Shown: positions 32,721-43,813, counted from the first letter of the stretch. The stretch: DNA of 64,000 nucleotides from Engraulis encrasicolus (GCF_034702125.1 NC_085876.1:22517089-22581088); one strand, 5' to 3'. Translations and numbers: made by a program. Notes: generated from the sequence alone by a model not told the origin.

Positions 32721-33265
32721 CTCCTGTTACTCTGGACCCCAACACTGCACACCCACAACTCATCCTGTCTGAGGATCTGACCAGTGTGAGGCTTGGTGAT
32801 GCGAAACAGCAGCTTCCTGATAACCCAGAGAGATTTGATGAGTATTGCTGTCTCCTGGGCTCTGAGGGCTTTAACTCAGGGACACACTGCTGGGATGTGG
32901 AGGTTGGGGACAACACTTCATGGATTGTAGGTGTGATGGCAGAGTCTCTCCAGAGGAATGGAGACTTCACATCCTTGAGTGGGCGGTGGTATGCGTTTTA
33001 TCATGATGGTAAATATGGAGTGTGTGCCCCACCACAGCCCTCCACTCTTCACATAGTGAAGAAGAAACTCCAGAGGATCAGAGTGCAGCTGGACTGGGAC
33101 AAGGGAAAGCGGACATTCTCTGACCCTGATAATAACACACATTTACACACCTTCACCCACTCTTTCACTGAGAGAATGTTTCCATATTTTGGTACTGGTT
33201 GTAATGCCTGTCCTCTGAGGATGCTACCAGTGAAGAACTTGATAAGAGTAGAGCAGCACAGATAG
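32721..33265 (+). CDS. Stand-alone PRY-SPRY terminal exon, class 2, open (alternative last exon of TRIM D?)
   Basis: 545 bp, acceptor CTCTGCAG|CTCCTGTTAC in the same phase as the class 1 exons, open to the stop after RVEQHR. It carries PRY ([10 protein letters not shown]), SPRY ([11 protein letters not shown]) and the class 2 signature ([17 protein letters not shown]). No RING or coiled-coil exon lies between the end of gene D (30305) and this exon. On the same strand it could be spliced to exon 5 of D in frame in place of the class 1 exon. Alternatively it is a decaying duplicate. The 3' UTR would begin with (GT)n(GA)n. Confidence 0.65.
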
Positions 33266-33269
33266 AGCG

Positions 33270-33427
<158 letters not shown>

Positions 33428-33738
33428 CACAGCACTAACACATTATTTGCTTTGTAAGACTTGTGTTGATATGGTCTTGCTATTTCATGTTACAGTCCTT
33501 GATCACCAATACCGGGACATTACTGAGACCTTAGAGGCCAAATTGACCATTATTTAATGACTGGAATGTAGTTGATTCCTAAAGAAAACTATTTGTTAAA
33601 ATTAAACTTTTTCATTACTGATTGCATCTTTCTCTTGTCTAATGGTGTATAGAATAGTAGTAGTAGAGTAAAGGGTGTGTGTCCTCTGGGAGCATGTACT
33701 GGCCCAACCTGCTGCTCTCCTCATAGGGGAACAAGTAA

Positions 33739-33872
33739 GGGATAATTGACGACACGGTGTGCGTATAACAGGAAAAATAATGCACACCTAGGTGGTTCGC
33801 GTCGTGGCCGCATCACCACCTAGGTGTGCATTATTTTTCCTGTTATACGCACACCGTGAAGTCAATTATCCC
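33739..33872. repeat. Foldback hairpin, arms of about 58 bp
   Basis: 33739-33796 and 33815-33872 are near-perfect reverse complements (GGGATAATTGAC ... GCACACCTAGGTGGT). The next 300 bp (33960-34140) match 58550-58760 on the other strand, so the hairpin is part of a larger repeat family. Confidence 0.85.
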
Positions 33873-34186
33873 GCTTATACCACGGTTGCCACACTGTCTG
33901 AAATTTATTTGAGGCATTATTTCGATGCTATAATGGCTAAAACAAAGGTTTTCTGTAGAACTAATTCCTTCCGCCACAAGAAGCTTCTTTTCATAACTTT
34001 CTGGCGAACTGCCGTTGCTAATTCTAAATTGAAGGTTGCTACGGCCAAGACACCGTTGATAGTTCTATCGCATTCGGTTGTCAAGTCAAGAGCCAGTCGT
34101 TAATTCTATCGCATTTGGTTGTCAAGTCGGTCGCCTCAATGTTCTACCCATTCGATATATGGGCGCGTCTGACTTGCCCACTAGAC

Positions 34187-34386
34187 CAGTGTTTCCCAAC
34201 CTTTTTTGACTCACGTACCCCCTAAACCTTTTTGTTGTACCATGAGTACCCCCTATCTCATGCTCTCTATATATTCCTTTATCCCAGTATGACTATTCAA
34301 TTGTCATTATCACATATTTCCGCGTACCCCCTGAGGTGTGCTCGCGTACCCCTAGTGGTACACGTACCCCTGGTTGTGAAACACTG
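34187..34386. mobile_element. hAT-like MITE, 200 bp, with 8-bp target duplication
   Basis: Same family as 12212-12418 (starts CAGTGTTTCCCAACC, ends GTGAAACACTG). Flanked by CACTAGAC at 34179-34186 and 34387-34394. Confidence 0.9.
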
Positions 34387-34707
34387 CACTAGACCATGCT
34401 ACAGTTGGCATGATTTCTACACATGTACAGATCTCAATAGATTAAAAAAAATACCCCGCGCATCTTGGCGACATTCTAACTGCCTCACCTCGCCATTAAC
34501 TTCATCAACACCTCGTCAATGTGCTCTCCTCCCATAGGAAACTCCCCTTGATTTATTTTCCACTGCGTTCCCATAGTTAAGCCTATTGATCCGAAAATAT
34601 CCCATACTTTTCACAAGTTACGCTACTCTCAACGCTACAACCGCAGGAAACATCTCCTCTCGTGGGGAAGAAACGCCCATGTGAAACGGGCGTCCCTTTG
34701 CGCAGGG

Positions 34708-34708
<1 letters not shown>

Positions 34709-34778
<70 letters not shown>
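34709..34778 (+). repeat. (TC)n microsatellite
   Basis: About 35 pure TC units. Confidence 0.95.
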
Positions 34779-34782
<4 letters not shown>

Positions 34783-35588
34783 CAAAGTTGACAGAGTGAT
34801 GGTCAGTTGGGAGAAATAAACATGTTTCAAATTTGATTAGGTCTACTAAGATTTGCTCCAGATTCACTATACATTGCTGGTGTTTCCAGACGCGCGGTGC
34901 CACATGTGTCACTTCAGCGCGTAATGCTTGCAACTTTTTTGTGTGTAATTTATGAACGTGCGTGCCTTGGCGCATTGATACACTGGAGTTATGCGGTCAG
35001 AAAAGTGACCTAATAGTGGGACTACTTCAGGTGTGCATATATAGACAGTTAATCAATACCCAATTTAGCGCGTCACAATGGGAGATTCCAGACTGCCGTG
35101 GTATAAGTCCAAATATTAGTCTAAACAGTGCTAGTCTTCCCCACATGGCATATAAACATTTGGGTACGTCTTTGGAGAAATCATTACATAATTTTATATT
35201 TCATTGAGCTTTTGAAGCAGCATCTCCATTTGGATATGAGAAGCATGTTATAAATGAAACATTACTGTTAATAAAGATTACTATGTATTCAAACATGTCT
35301 CCCTGTTGTCATTTTGTCTTTCCTTGAGATGTGTGACTCGAGGATAATTCACTCGACCAATCAGCTGTCAGCAGATGTGGAGCTCATCAGTCATGAGGGG
35401 TTTGTTTTCATCCTCCTCACCCACATGTGCTACAAACTAACACAGTTTTCAGTATTATGAAGGTATTTTTGAAAAGGTGCGTTGAAGTAGTTCTAAAAAG
35501 GTGTAACAGCTGTCTGCAGATGTGGAGCTCAATGTTCAGGTTTGTTTTCATCCTCCTCACCCACATGTGCTCCACATCCCTCCAGCCC

Positions 35589-35766
35589 TTGGGCCTATAT
35601 TAAGAAGCTGGTTCAGCAGTAAAGTAGGTTAATTTAAGAGGTAAATCATCTAATAGATGAGCCAGGAGTCCTCTGGGTTCTAAAGACAAAGAGGACTCCA
35701 GGCTCCTCTATTAGATGACTTACCTCTTATCTTAACCTGGTTTACTCCTGAACCAGCTTCTTATAC
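35589..35766. repeat. Foldback palindrome, copy 4 (leader region of TRIM F)
   Basis: Same arms as copies 1-3 (TAAGAAGCTGGTTCAGCAG ... CTGAACCAGCTTCTTA), loop near 35680. Confidence 0.8.
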
Positions 35767-36104
35767 CCTCTTGTCTCCCAGGTAGGGGCGTCTCCTCAGT
35801 GGGAATGAAGTCCACCAGGTTAACATATTATGTTCCTTCTCGCACAAAACCCTTCACTTTTCAAAGATCTACTGTACTTATGACATTAAGGCGGTGTTGT
35901 TCAACTCTGGGGTATAAGTGATACGACATAACTATTCAACTTTTTTTTTTTTTTTTTTTTTTACAATTTAAGACTGTCATCAATATCTATTGGTTTAACA
36001 CCCTGATATTATGTAGCTCAGTCATGTATTATTTCTTGTGAAAATCCCCAGAAATGTGGGATGTCAAAACCATAAATCAGTTGCTTTGAAGGATTTCCCA
36101 ATGT

Positions 36105-36279
36105 TACTGACCTACGTTAGCTTGGCTATCTCCTGCAGTGGAATACCAGACGGTACAGTACCTGCTGCTTCTGCCTGTCTGAGTCCCTCCCTCTTCCCTT
36201 CTCCCTCTCCCTCCTTAGATAATAAGGAAGTGAAGGCTAAGGTACAGAGGGCAGCTATTCCTCCGTAACACAACAACAG
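36105..36279 (+). other. Leader exon of TRIM F, distal copy
   Basis: Homologous to the other leader blocks (TTACTGACCTACGTTAGC ... CAACAACAG|GTATGTGAC). The A/B-type frame ends in a stop here. The retrotransposon at 36309 sits 29 bp after the donor. Confidence 0.5.
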
Positions 36280-36308
36280 GTATGTGACGCTTTTTTCTTT
36301 AATAGTAG

Positions 36309-36899
36309 TGTCAGGAATTTTGTTGGGTGGTTGACCTTGGACAGACATGCAGAGAAGCAATGAGTTCTGATGATAAGTTTTCTTTACTTTCAAAAACACA
36401 GGATACAAAAAAGCAGTTCTTCAGTTCAATGAAAGTTCCCAGAGTCAAAACAAAAAGTATCACAGCCAGCAGTCCAATGGCAACAAAAATCTTCAGTCAA
36501 AAATTCAAAGTTCCAACAAAAAGTATTTCGGCACAAAAAACAGGCTTTCAAGTTCTCAAAAATGCAGGTGGAAGTCAAAAATCAAAACAAGGGTTCAGGA
36601 TTTGGCAGCACAGAAAAAAGGGTACTCACACTGTGGCTCGCAGGAAAACTCAGCAAAGACAAAGGAAAAATCAGGATCTTAAATAGGCTGGTACATCAAC
36701 ACCAATAATCCAATCATCCAATCACAAAGGGGGGCAAATTAACAAAACACACAAAGGCAGAAGGGCGACATCTTGTGGGCAGGTAAGTACATGGCGGGCA
36801 CAAAAGTTCATTGGAATTCAGAGGCACACAGTGGCAGAATGGCGGCATCTTGTGGGCAGGTAAGTACATGGCAGGCACAAAAGTCAGTAGGATTTCACA
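36309..36899 (-). repeat. 3' LTR of element 2 (591 bp)
   Basis: Minus-strand ends TGTGAAATCC / TTCCTGACA. Identical to 41635-42225. Its U3 holds two copies of a roughly 55-bp block (GACATCTTGTGGGCAGGTAAG.., about 36764-36818 and 36841-36893). Confidence 0.95.
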
Positions 36900-36911
36900 G
36901 TACCCCCCCGC

Positions 36912-39900
36912 CTAAGATCGTCTCCTGACGATCCCAGGGCGGTCAGGGTGCAGGCGATGAAAGTCCCTTACCAAAGCGCGGTCAAGGACGTCCCTGGACG
37001 GCACCCAAGACCGCTCCTCAGGACCGTACCCCTCCCAATCCACGAGGTACTGAAGCCCCCCCCTGACACGGCGTGAATCAAGGAGCCGATTGACGGTGTA
37101 GGTGGCCTGGCCGTCGATGAGCCGAGGAGGAGGCGGTGGCCTGGGGGCAGGAAGCAGCGGCGAAGTGACCACTGGACGGAGGCGGGAGACGTGGAAGGTC
37201 GGGTGGACCTTCATGGAGCGGGGAAGTTGGAGGGTGTAGGCCACAGGATTGACCCGGCGAGTCACCTTGAAAGGCCCGATGAAGCGGGGTGCCAGTTTGC
37301 GATTCTCCACCCTCAGCGGAAGATCTCGAGTGGAGAGCCAGACCCTTTGGCCGGGTCTGAAGGTGACCAACCTCCGGTGCCGATTGGACTGCTGCTGGTA
37401 CTGCTGGGAAGCCTTCAGTAGGGCCCGTCTGGCCACTCTCCAGGTGCGCCGGCATCGTCGCACAAACTGCTGGGCTGACGGGACCCCTGCATCCACCTCC
37501 TGCTCAGGAAACAAAGATGGTTGGTAGCCGAATTGACATTCAAAAGGTGACATACCAATGGCAGAGCACTTCAAGGTGTTGTGAGCATATTCCGCCCAAG
37601 GAAGCTGGGAACACCACGAGGACGGATTGGCAGATACTACACATCTCAGGGTAGCTTCCAGGTCCTGGTTCAGCCTCTCGGTCTGCCCATTAGATTGGGG
37701 GTGGAAGCCGGAGGACAGGCTCACAGTAGCACCCAGGAGTTTGCAGAAGGCTCGCCAGAAGCAGGAGGTGAACTGGGGCCCGCGGTCAGAGACAACATCC
37801 TGGGGGAGACCAAAAACTCGAAAAACATGGTCACACACAAGTCTAGCAGTCTCACTGGCAGAAGGTAATTTTGGCAAGGGCAAGAAACGACATGATTTAG
37901 AAAATCTATCAATTATGACCAAAATAGCGGTGTTACCTTCTGAGGCTGGTAGGCCAGTGATGAAGTCTAGAGAGATGTGCGACCAAGGTCTACGAGGAAT
38001 GCACAGTGGGTGAAGAAGACCCTGGGGTCTCTGACGTGGATCCTTTCCCTGGACACAGTTTGGACAGCTGGCCACATAGGTTTGTATGTCTTTTTTCATA
38101 GTTGGCCACCAGAAGCGACGTTCGATGAACTCAAGTGTCCTAGAGGATCCAGGATGGGACGTAAGATGGGAGGCATGACCCCATTGAATGACTTGTCCAC
38201 GTGCAGCGAGAGGAACAAACAGGAGGCCTGCAGGGGCAGTGTGAGGGGCAGGATCGTTGTTTAGGGCTTGCTGGACAACAGAGGTAATTTCCCAGCGGAC
38301 TGGTGCAACAAGTTGGGATATTGGAATGATTGTCTCTGGGGGGCTGTCTTGGTTGGCTGGCTGGAATTGGCGAGACAGAGCATCAGGTTTGATGTTCTTG
38401 GAACCTGGCCGGTAGGAGATTGTGAAACTGAAGCGATTGAAAAAGAGGGCCCATCGTGCCTGCCGGGGGTTTAACCGTTTAGCTTGTTGGATATATTCCA
38501 AGTTCTTATGGTCTGTCCAGACAACAAAAGGGTGGTGAGCCCCCTCGAGCCAGTGCCGCCACTCCTCCAACGCCAGCTTAACAGCAAGGAGTTCCCGGTT
38601 GCCGATATCATAATTCTCTTCAGATGAAGACAACTTCCTTGAGAAGAATGCACAAGGGTGCACTTTGCCATCAGGGGACCTCTGGGACAGTACCGCTCCA
38701 ACTCCAACATTGGAGGCATCGACTTCAACAATGAAAGCTCGGGTGGGATCTGGTTGACAGAGAATAGGGGCTGAAGTGAAGCGCTGCTTGAGGTTTTTGA
38801 AAGCTTTGTTGGCCTCAGGGGACCATGAGAAGGGGGAATTGTCCTTTCGAGTGGCTGCAGAAATGGGGGCAGCGATGGAACTGAAATTGCGTATGAATCT
38901 TCTATAGAAATTCGCAAACCCCAGGAATCTCTGTGTCTCTTTGATGCAACTGGGTACTGGCCAATCCTTGACAGCTTCCACCTTCTTAGGATCCATCATG
39001 ATTCTGCCCTCGGAAATGATGTAGCCAAGAAAAGAGACTTTAGGGACATGGAATTCACACTTCTCGGCCTTAACGAAAAGGTTGTTGTTGAGGAGTTGAT
39101 TTAGAACTAATTGGACATGTTGGATGTGCTCCGGGAGGCTCTTGGAAAATATTAAAATATCGTCTAAATATACGAAAACGAATCTGTCCAGCATGTCACG
39201 AAGGACATCATTGATGAGAGCTTGGAAAACAGCTGGGGCGTTTGTGAGGCCAAATGGCATTACCTGATACTCGTAGTGGCCATTGGGTGTGTTGAAAGCA
39301 GTTTTCCATTCGTCTCCTTCACGAACACGGACAAGATGGTATGCATTACGGAGATCCAGTTTGGTGAATATGGTTGCATCCTGCAAAAGTTCGTAGGCTG
39401 ACGACATGAGGGGTAGAGGGTAACGATTTCGCACAGTGATTTTGTTGAGGCCCCTGTAGTCAATGCATGGCCTCAGCCCTCCATCCTTCTTGCCCACGAA
39501 GAAGAAGCCTGCCCCTGCTGGTGAAGAAGAGGGTCGTATAAAACCTGTGGACAGCGCCTCTTTGATGTACTCCTCCATGGCAATGCGTTCTGGCGCAGAG
39601 AGGGAAAAGATGCGCCCCCTTGGAGGACAGGTGCCTGGCAGCAGATCAATGGTGCAGTCATAAGACCTGTGAGGTGGTAGAGTTGCTGCTTTCTTTTTGC
39701 TGAACACTTCCTTCAGATGATGATACTCTGGTGGTACTCTGGAGAGTTCGGGCAGTGCTTGGGTTGACTCGGGAGGAGCTTGGGTTGCCTCGGGAGGAGC
39801 TCGGGTTGACTCGGGAGGAGCTCGGGTTGACTCGGGAGGAGCTCGGGTTGACTCGGGAGGAGCTCGGGTTGACTCGGGAGGAGCTCGGGTTGACTCGGGA

Positions 39901-40514
39901 GGAGCTCGGGTTGACTCGGGTGGAGGCCGGGTTGACTCGGGTGGAGGCCGGGTTGACTCGGGTGGAGGCCGGGTTGACTCGGGTGGAGGCCGGGTTGACT
40001 CGGGTGGAGGCCGGGTTGACTCGGGTGGATGAACAGATGATCTACAGGAGCCTGAGACAAGGCAGGTTTTGTGGCAAGTAGATCTCCATCCGCGGATAGT
40101 GCAGGAACTCCAATCGAGATGTGGGTTGTGGAGAGTGAGCCAGGGGAATCCCAGGACTACCGGAAACTCAGGAGACTGGATCAAGTGGAATGAGATATCC
40201 TCCTCGTGTTCACCGATCTGCAGACGAATGGTAGAGGTGGTCAATTTAACAAGGCCTGATCCTAAAGGCCGTCCATCCAGAGCGGTAACAGAAAGAGGAG
40301 GATCAAGAGTGGATGTTGGGATCTTCAAGTGTTGAGCGAGAGAGATATCCATAAAGTTGCCAGCAGCGCCGGAGTCGATGAGTGCTTGTAGAGAATGTGT
40401 TTTGTGGTCCCAGGATATGGTAAGAGGCGTCAAAAAGCCAGAGACTGGAAGCTCAGGAGAGGAGTTCACCCCCGTCACAGGTCTCCTGGTGCTGGACGGG
40501 GTTTGGCTTTTCCC
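36912..40514 (-). CDS. pol: pol polyprotein: protease, RT, RNase H, integrase, chromodomain (open)
   Basis: The pol frame is open from the slip site (40514) to TAG at 36912; nearly 1190 codons lie downstream of gag. In order: aspartic protease ([13 protein letters not shown], near residue 35), a Pro-rich 7-residue repeat linker, and reverse transcriptase with [11 protein letters not shown]. RNase H ([18 protein letters not shown]), an HHCC zinc-binding region (..H..CPNCVQGK) and an integrase core follow. The core shows the first D in SLDFITGLP, the second in VSDRGPQF and E in [11 protein letters not shown]-terminal chromodomain is present ([17 protein letters not shown]). All key residues I can check are present and no stop or shift is seen. 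Chromodomain integrases are known to bias insertion through histone marks. Likely translated as a Gag-Pol fusion by -1 frameshifting. Confidence 0.93.
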   Translation of the reverse strand, partial: GKSQTPSSTRRPVTGVNSSPELPVSGFLTPLTISWDHKTHSLQALIDSGAAGNFMDISLAQHLKIPTSTLDPPLSVTALDGRPLGSGLVKLTTSTIRLQIGEHEEDISFHLIQSPEFPVVLGFPWLTLHNPHLDWSSCTIRGWRSTCHKTCLVSGSCRSSVHPPESTRPPPESTRPPPESTRPPPESTRPPPESTRPPPESTRAPPESTRAPPESTRAPPESTRAPPESTRAPPESTRAPPEATQAPPESTQALPELSRVPPEYHHLKEVFSKKKAATLPPHRSYDCTIDLLPGTCPPRGRIFSLSAPERIAMEEYIKEALSTGFIRPSSSPAGAGFFFVGKKDGGLRPCIDYRGLNKITVRNRYPLPLMSSAYELLQDATIFTKLDLRNAYHLVRVREGDEWKTAFNTPNGHYEYQVMPFGLTNAPAVFQALINDVLRDMLDRFVFVYLDDILIFSKSLPEHIQHVQLVLNQLLNNNLFVKAEKCEFHVPKVSFLGYIISEGRIMMDPKKVEAVKDWPVPSCIKETQRFLGFANFYRRFIRNFSSIAAPISAATRKDNSPFSWSPEANKAFKNLKQRFTSAPILCQPDPTRAFIVEVDASNVGVGAVLSQRSPDGKVHPCAFFSRKLSSSEENYDIGNRELLAVKLALEEWRHWLEGAHHPFVVWTDHKNLEYIQQAKRLNPRQARWALFFNRFSFTISYRPGSKNIKPDALSRQFQPANQDSPPETIIPISQLVAPVRWEITSVVQQALNNDPAPHTAPAGLLFVPLAARGQVIQWGHASHLTSHPGSSRTLEFIERRFWWPTMKKDIQTYVASCPNCVQGKDPRQRPQGLLHPLCIPRRPWSHISLDFITGLPASEGNTAILVIIDRFSKSCRFLPLPKLPSASETARLVCDHVFRVFGLPQDVVSDRGPQFTSCFWRAFCKLLGATVSLSSGFHPQSNGQTERLNQDLEATLRCVVSANPSSWCSQLPWAEYAHNTLKCSAIGMSPFECQFGYQPSLFPEQEVDAGVPSAQQFVRRCRRTWRVARRALLKASQQYQQQSNRHRRLVTFRPGQRVWLSTRDLPLRVENRKLAPRFIGPFKVTRRVNPVAYTLQLPRSMKVHPTFHVSRLRPVVTSPLLPAPRPPPPPRLIDGQATYTVNRLLDSRRVRGGLQYLVDWEGYGPEERSWVPSRDVLDRALVRDFHRLHPDRPGIVRRRS
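39758..40030 (-). repeat. In-frame 21-bp minisatellite in pol
   Basis: About 13 head-to-tail 21-bp units encode (P/A)PPESTR heptapeptides between protease and RT. Two sub-types are grouped: PPPESTR towards the N-terminus and APPESTR towards RT, with degenerate units at the RT side. Confidence 0.95.
40468..40514 (-). promoter_or_regulatory. Predicted -1 ribosomal frameshift signal of element 2
   Basis: In gag frame ATG GGA AAA GCC gives the heptamer GGGAAAA (plus 40508-40514). After a 5-6 nt spacer a 7-bp perfect stem follows (CCCCGTC / GACGGGG, plus 40495-40501 with 40470-40476), with an inner CAGG/CCTG hairpin (40478-40488). The -1 frame then runs openly into pol; gag stops at 40475. Confidence 0.82.
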
Positions 40515-41617
40515 ATTAGCTCAGGGCAGGCATTTCGGAAGTGTCCAGGCTTTCCACAGTAAAGGCAACAGCGTTCCCTCATACGCCTGTCACGTTCCGC
40601 TTGGGACAGCCGCGTGCCACCCAGCTGCATGGGCTCTGGACCGCCATCAGAGGACTGTGGAACAGGGGTGTCGTTGACTGGGACTGCATAGGGGTAGAAT
40701 CTTCTTGGGGCCTTGGTACGCTCCTGGAGTCGGTGGTCCAGACGAATAACGCGAGCAATCAACACTTCAAGGTTTTCAGCCTCTTCCCATGAGGCTAGCT
40801 CATCTTTGATACGGTCGGATAGTCCATGGTAAAATGTTGTGAGCAAGGCCTGCTCTCCCCAACCACTTTCAGCTGCTAGGGTGCGGAACTGGATGGCATA
40901 GTCTGTTGCTGACTGGCGACCCTGGCGAAGTTGCATGAGCTTGTTGGCTGCTGTGCGACCACTGAGATCTGGTGCGAAGACTTTCATCATCTCCTTGGAG
41001 AAGGCAGTAAGAGAGTTGCAAACAGGACTGTTGTTGTCATAGAGTGCGGTGGCCCAGGACAGGGCTCTTCCGGTGAGAAGAGTTATGACATAGGCCACTC
41101 GAGAATGTTCAGTTGGGTAGGCGGCAGGCTGGAGGTCAAAGGACAAGCGGCACTGGGTCAGGAAACCTTTGCATCCCTTTGGATCTCCACTGTACCTCTC
41201 TGGAGTTGGCAGGCGGGGTTCACGGCTGGGCGTGGGGTGAGAGGCCACTCGCTCTGTGGAGGACGCAGCTGGAGTAGTCACTTGGGCATCTTGACCAAGA
41301 AGAGGGGCCTGGTGCATCTGGGCTGGCTGAAGTTGGGGGGCCGGGTGCATCTGCTGGGGCTGGGCTGGTCGTGTTGGCCGATTCAGTTGAAGGGCCTGAT
41401 GGATTTCATTCAGCATAACGGCATGTTCTTGCATAAGTGCCCCCCACTGAGATAGGGCTTCTTCATGGCGTTGCATGGTGGCTTCTTGGCTGCCGACAGC
41501 TGTCACCAGGTGCTGGAAGGTGATTCCCAAGTTCTGTGCTGACGCAGAGGCGGGCACTGGCTCCGGAATGTCCATAGAATCAGATTCAGGGAGTGGTATT
41601 TTCTCTGCTCCGTCCAT
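40475..41617 (-). CDS. gag: Gag-like structural protein with CCHC zinc knuckle, element 2
   Basis: 380 codons from ATG 41617 ([20 protein letters not shown]), the first ATG after the primer-binding site. An open frame runs further up into the LTR, but transcripts would need to start above it. It has an N-terminal helical region ([20 protein letters not shown]), a Pro/Gln-rich linker and a capsid-like region from [16 protein letters not shown]. The zinc knuckle [14 protein letters not shown] is CX2CX4HX4C. It is related to sushi-ichi Gag, the lineage from which mammalian PEG10/RTL genes arose. It shares many positions with the Gag at 569-1525 but is clearly a different family. Confidence 0.9.
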   Translation of the reverse strand: MDGAEKIPLPESDSMDIPEPVPASASAQNLGITFQHLVTAVGSQEATMQRHEEALSQWGALMQEHAVMLNEIHQALQLNRPTRPAQPQQMHPAPQLQPAQMHQAPLLGQDAQVTTPAASSTERVASHPTPSREPRLPTPERYSGDPKGCKGFLTQCRLSFDLQPAAYPTEHSRVAYVITLLTGRALSWATALYDNNSPVCNSLTAFSKEMMKVFAPDLSGRTAANKLMQLRQGRQSATDYAIQFRTLAAESGWGEQALLTTFYHGLSDRIKDELASWEEAENLEVLIARVIRLDHRLQERTKAPRRFYPYAVPVNDTPVPQSSDGGPEPMQLGGTRLSQAERDRRMRERCCLYCGKPGHFRNACPELMGKAKPRPAPGDL

Positions 41618-41622
41618 CGTTG

Positions 41623-41632
41623 GCTGAGTTTT
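41623..41632 (-). other. Self-priming primer-binding site, element 2
   Basis: Minus-strand AAAACTCAGC, two bases after the LTR end, is the perfect reverse complement of GCTGAGTTTT at 41980-41971 in the LTR. Confidence 0.75.
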
Positions 41633-41634
41633 TC

Positions 41635-42225
41635 TGTCAGGAATTTTGTTGGGTGGTTGACCTTGGACAGACATGCAGAGAAGCAATGAGTTCTGATGAT
41701 AAGTTTTCTTTACTTTCAAAAACACAGGATACAAAAAAGCAGTTCTTCAGTTCAATGAAAGTTCCCAGAGTCAAAACAAAAAGTATCACAGCCAGCAGTC
41801 CAATGGCAACAAAAATCTTCAGTCAAAAATTCAAAGTTCCAACAAAAAGTATTTCGGCACAAAAAACAGGCTTTCAAGTTCTCAAAAATGCAGGTGGAAG
41901 TCAAAAATCAAAACAAGGGTTCAGGATTTGGCAGCACAGAAAAAAGGGTACTCACACTGTGGCTCGCAGGAAAACTCAGCAAAGACAAAGGAAAAATCAG
42001 GATCTTAAATAGGCTGGTACATCAACACCAATAATCCAATCATCCAATCACAAAGGGGGGCAAATTAACAAAACACACAAAGGCAGAAGGGCGACATCTT
42101 GTGGGCAGGTAAGTACATGGCGGGCACAAAAGTTCATTGGAATTCAGAGGCACACAGTGGCAGAATGGCGGCATCTTGTGGGCAGGTAAGTACATGGCAG
42201 GCACAAAAGTCAGTAGGATTTCACA
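41635..42225 (-). repeat. 5' LTR of element 2 (591 bp)
   Basis: Identical to the 3' LTR. TG..CA ends on both strands; flanked on the right by AGAAG. Confidence 0.95.
41971..42011 (-). promoter_or_regulatory. LTR core promoter and predicted RNA start, element 2
   Basis: Minus-strand TATTTAAG (42011-42004) lies about 31 bp upstream of GCTGAGTTTT (41980-41971), the segment that pairs with the primer-binding site. This places the RNA start at or near 41980. Confidence 0.65.
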
Positions 42226-42239
42226 AGAAGACTTTTTCC

Positions 42240-42589
42240 TTTTGTTTAATGGCTTGCAGAATGAATGGGGCATGTTTATATTAATACATTCACAATTAAA
42301 TTACCTTAATACAGTAGGCTACAGTTAAAACTTCTCATTCCACCAAATCAATATGACAGTAAACGAGCTGCAACAGGTGCCGAGAGCTGGTGTATCATAA
42401 GTAGGCCTACTTTAAACTTTGGCTATTGTGGAATTTTTTTTCAAATATTGCAATTAGGTTGACGTAATGTAATATTTTGGAAAGGAAAGTCCTCATTTTG
42501 TGAATTCATATTCCTGATCAGGTGGTAACATTCATCCAGTGGCCATTAGTTGTACAGCAAAACACATACACTTATGCACACACACACAC

Positions 42590-42633
<44 letters not shown>

Positions 42634-42745
42634 AGACACACACACACACACAGACACACACAGAACTGATGAAGACTAAATTATTGATTGGGCAGTGACC
42701 TGCAGTGATATCTCATGCAGGATTGGAATAGGTATGTTTTATTGA
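42240..42745 (+). repeat. Leader-intron duplicate, copy 1 (TRIM F)
   Basis: From TTTAATGGCTTGCAGAATG to GATTGGAATAGGTAT it repeats 43315-43795 in the same direction with few changes. Contains (CA)n 42580-42660. Confidence 0.85.
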
Positions 42746-43104
42746 CTATGTTTTATCAGTCATCGCGACCTACTTTCAGGGCATGACCCACCACTTGAGA
42801 AAGGCTGTAATACGTAACCGTAATTTTTCTGATCCCTCTCTCTTATGATATGAAGGCAGTGTTTTTCAACTCTGGAGTATAATTAATATAACATAACTAT
42901 TCAATATTCTCTTTTTTTCTTTTTTTGTACAATTTTAGACTGTCAGCAATATCTATAGGTTTAATACCCTGATGTTATGTAGCTCAGTCTTGTATTATTT
43001 CTTGCGAAAATCCCCAGAAATGTGGGGTATCAAAATGGGGTCTCATGACAAAAATGGTTGGGAACGCTTAAGCGACAAAACCATAAATTGGTTCCTTTGA
43101 AGGT

Positions 43105-43282
43105 TTTGCTAATGTTACTGACCTACGTTAGCTTGACTATCTCCTGCACTTAGAGTCACAGTACCTGCTGCTTCTGCCTCTCTGAGTCCCTCCCTCTTCC
43201 CTTCTCCCTTGCCCTCCTTTGGGAATGAGGAAGTGCAGGCTGAGGTACAGAGGGCACCTTTTCCTCCGTAACACCTGAACAG
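43105..43282 (+). other. Leader exon of TRIM F, proximal copy
   Basis: GTTACTGACCTACGTTAGC ... CACCTGAAC AG|GTATGTGAC. Second copy of 36105-36279; an early stop (SCT then TAG) closes the A/B-type frame. It is the copy nearest to the RING exon. Confidence 0.5.
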
Positions 43283-43314
43283 GTATGTGACACTTTTTTC
43301 TTAAATAGAATACT

Positions 43315-43650
43315 TTAATTAATGGCTTGCAGAATGAATGGGGCATATTTATATTAATACATTCACAATTAAATTACCTTAATACAGTAGGCTACAGTTA
43401 AAACTTCTCATTCCAGCAAATTAATATGACAGTAAACGAGCTGCAACAGGTGCCGAGAGCTGGTGTATCATAAGTAGGCCTACTTTAAACTTTGGCTATT
43501 GTGGAATTTTCTTGCAAATATTGCAATTAGGTTGACGTAATGTAATATTTTGGAAAGGAAAGTCCTCATTTTGTGAATTCATATTATGTTCCTGATTAGC
43601 TGGTAACATTCATCCAGTGGCCATTAGTTGTACGGCAAGACACACATATG

Positions 43651-43693
<43 letters not shown>

Positions 43694-43795
43694 CTGACGA
43701 AGACTGTAAATTATTGATTGGGCAGTGACCTGCAGTGATATCTCATGCAGGATTGGAATAGGTATCCATGTTTTATTGACTATGCTTTATTGTTT
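43315..43795 (+). repeat. Leader-intron duplicate, copy 2 (TRIM F)
   Basis: Pairs with 42240-42745. Contains (CA)n 43655-43690. Confidence 0.85.
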
Positions 43796-43813
43796 TATCT
43801 TGTATAGGAGAAA

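Larger units (their letters stand above)
36309..42225 (-). mobile_element. Complete Tf1/sushi-type Ty3/gypsy LTR retrotransposon (element 2), apparently intact
   Basis: 5917 bp, read on the minus strand: 5' LTR 42225-41635, self-priming site 41632-41623, gag 41617-40475, frameshift signal 40514-40468, pol to 36912, a G-rich polypurine tract (GGCGGGGGGG, about 36904-36913) and 3' LTR 36899-36309. Base-by-base reading shows the two 591-bp LTRs are identical. Flanking 5-mers are AGTAG (36304-36308) and AGAAG (42226-42230), a target duplication with one mismatch. It sits in the leader intron of TRIM F in opposite orientation to that gene. A C-terminal chromodomain in Pol places it among chromoviruses. 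Confidence 0.92.

Noticed and set aside
36327..36686. 119-codon ORF repeated at 36327 and 41656 in the LTRs
   Set aside because: It lies wholly inside the LTR, is A-rich and has no recognisable domain.
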